Assembly (NCBI GenBank): GCA_035544835.1
Contig: DASZZV010000089.1
Coordinates: 1-14,244, forward strand
Origin: DASZZV01 sp035544835
GTDB taxonomy: Bacteria; Acidobacteriota; Thermoanaerobaculia; Gp7-AA8
Length of the DNA: 14,244 nucleotides
Direction: 5' to 3'
The notes beneath the pieces were generated by a model. The model did no database searches. It was not told the origin of the DNA and saw only the letters and a list, made by a program, of their open reading frames with translations. Position 1 is the stretch's first letter. Every line of letters starts with the position of its first letter. The position numbers and the translations under genes are program-made. Of the stretch, positions 13,308-14,244 are shown piece after piece.

Positions 13308-14244
13308 ATGGCCCGTCAACTACAGGACTCTTACGGCCGCGCCATCGGTGACTGGCGCATCTCCATCACCGATCGGTGCAACTTTCGTTGTACCTACTGC
13401 ATCCCGGTCGAAAATATCGTCTGGAAGCCGCGCGGCGAGATCCTCTCCTACGAGGAGATCGAGCGACTCGTCTCGATCGGGATCACTCTCGGAATCCGCA
13501 AGGTTCGACTCACCGGCGGCGAGCCTCTTCTTCGAACCGGAGTCGTCGGGCTGGTTCGCCGGCTCAAGGCGCTGCGCGGAGTCGAGGATCTCGCCCTCAC
13601 CACCAATGGCAAGTTGCTTCCGGCTTTCGCTGCCGATCTACGCGCGGCCGGACTCGACAGGATCAACGTATCGCTCGACAGTCTTCGGCCCGACGTCTTC
13701 GCCCAACTTACCAAGCGGAATGCTCTAGCGGAGGTGCTCGAGGGAATCGAGAGCGCTACCCGCGCCGGATTTCATCCCGTGAAGATCAACGCCGTGGTCA
13801 TCCGCGGTGTCAACGAAGACGAGGTGGTCGACTTTGCCCGCTTCGCCCACGAAACCGGACACACCGTCCGCTTCATCGAGTTCATGCCTCTCGATTCCGG
13901 TCATCTCTGGTCGCGCGATCAGGTCGTCAGCGGCGCAGAAATCATCGAGCGAATCAGCAGCGAGCTTTCGCTGATCCCGATTGCGCCTCGTTCCGCGGCG
14001 GAGACGGCGCGGCGTTTCGGTTTTGCCGGCGGCAAGGGAGAAATCGGGGTGATCACTCCCGTTTCAAATCCCTTCTGCGGCAACTGCAATCGGATTCGCA
14101 TCACCGCGGACGGGCAGTTGCGCAGCTGTCTTTTCTCGCTTCAGGAAACAGACCTGAAGACGCCGTTGCGATCCGGTTTTTCGGATGAGGAAATCGCGGG
14201 CGTTCTTCGGGAGGCGGTCTGGGCCAAAGAGGCTGGACACAAAA
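13308..14244 (+). CDS. moaA: GTP 3',8-cyclase MoaA, 3' end cut by window edge
   Basis: MoaA is the radical SAM enzyme that rearranges GTP in the first step of molybdenum cofactor synthesis (with MoaC giving cyclic pyranopterin monophosphate). The frame runs from the ATG at 13308 to the window end with no stop: 312 residues, with only ~15-20 missing. The SAM-cluster motif CxxxCxxC is C24-N-F-R-C28-T-Y-C31. LTGGEPLLR, TTNGKLL, NVSLDSL and VIRGVNEDEV follow. The second 4Fe-4S cluster, which binds GTP in this family, is visible as FCGNCNRIRITADGQLRSCLF-like spacing (CxxC then a Cys 13 residues on, near residues 265-282). The motif FIEFMPL is also typical. No clear Shine-Dalgarno is seen. The presence of moaA says the cell makes Moco enzymes; none is encoded in the window. 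Confidence 0.96.
   Translation, partial: MARQLQDSYGRAIGDWRISITDRCNFRCTYCIPVENIVWKPRGEILSYEEIERLVSIGITLGIRKVRLTGGEPLLRTGVVGLVRRLKALRGVEDLALTTNGKLLPAFAADLRAAGLDRINVSLDSLRPDVFAQLTKRNALAEVLEGIESATRAGFHPVKINAVVIRGVNEDEVVDFARFAHETGHTVRFIEFMPLDSGHLWSRDQVVSGAEIIERISSELSLIPIAPRSAAETARRFGFAGGKGEIGVITPVSNPFCGNCNRIRITADGQLRSCLFSLQETDLKTPLRSGFSDEEIAGVLREAVWAKEAGHK

Overview
The window is GC-rich, gene-dense bacterial chromosome with mostly single-copy housekeeping and catabolic genes. No phage, plasmid, transposase, CRISPR, rRNA or tRNA gene was found. The gene mix (stand-alone B12-binding mutase subunit, methylcrotonyl-CoA-carboxylase-like beta subunit, BoxB-like diiron protein, DUF5777-like barrel, CX4CH lipoprotein) and the hairpin-rich intergenic repeats suggest an Acidobacteriota-like, probably uncultivated, organism. 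That placement is inference from gene content only.

Layout. (1) 1-1416: der (ribosome-assembly GTPase), cut at its 5' end by the window edge. (2) 1417-1695: nested inverted repeats, then a small acidic hypothetical gene on the minus strand. (3) 2020-5230, plus strand: yebC, a secreted protein of unknown function, ruvC and an MFS exporter; ruvC and the exporter overlap by 4 bp. (4) 5231-5428: a second hairpin-repeat element and a -10-like box. (5) 5429-9372: a tightly packed plus-strand operon of GNAT acetyltransferase, methylmalonyl-CoA-mutase-type B12 subunit, divergent crotonase, MCC-type carboxyltransferase and YihX-like HAD phosphatase. The gene junctions overlap by 4, 0, 14 and 4 bp. (6) 9416-10417, minus: a membrane protein with N-terminal zinc ribbons. 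(7) 10511-10637: a third long inverted repeat. (8) 10652-13173, minus: BoxB/PaaA-like diiron oxygenase, cytochrome-like lipoprotein with a CX4CH motif, and a DUF5777-like outer-membrane barrel, the last two overlapping by 8 bp. (9) 13308 to the end: moaA (molybdenum cofactor synthesis), divergent from the diiron gene and cut by the window edge.

Working together: the central operon points to branched-chain or odd-chain acyl-CoA metabolism (carboxylation, B12 rearrangement). Its partner subunits, the biotin carboxylase and the mutase large subunit, are not in the window. The minus-strand trio spans cytoplasm, membrane-anchored lipoprotein and outer membrane, and is the best candidate for an undescribed functional unit. 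The repeat elements sit only at operon boundaries, and two of them carry sequence evidence (covarying stems, constant loops) that hairpin structure is being kept.
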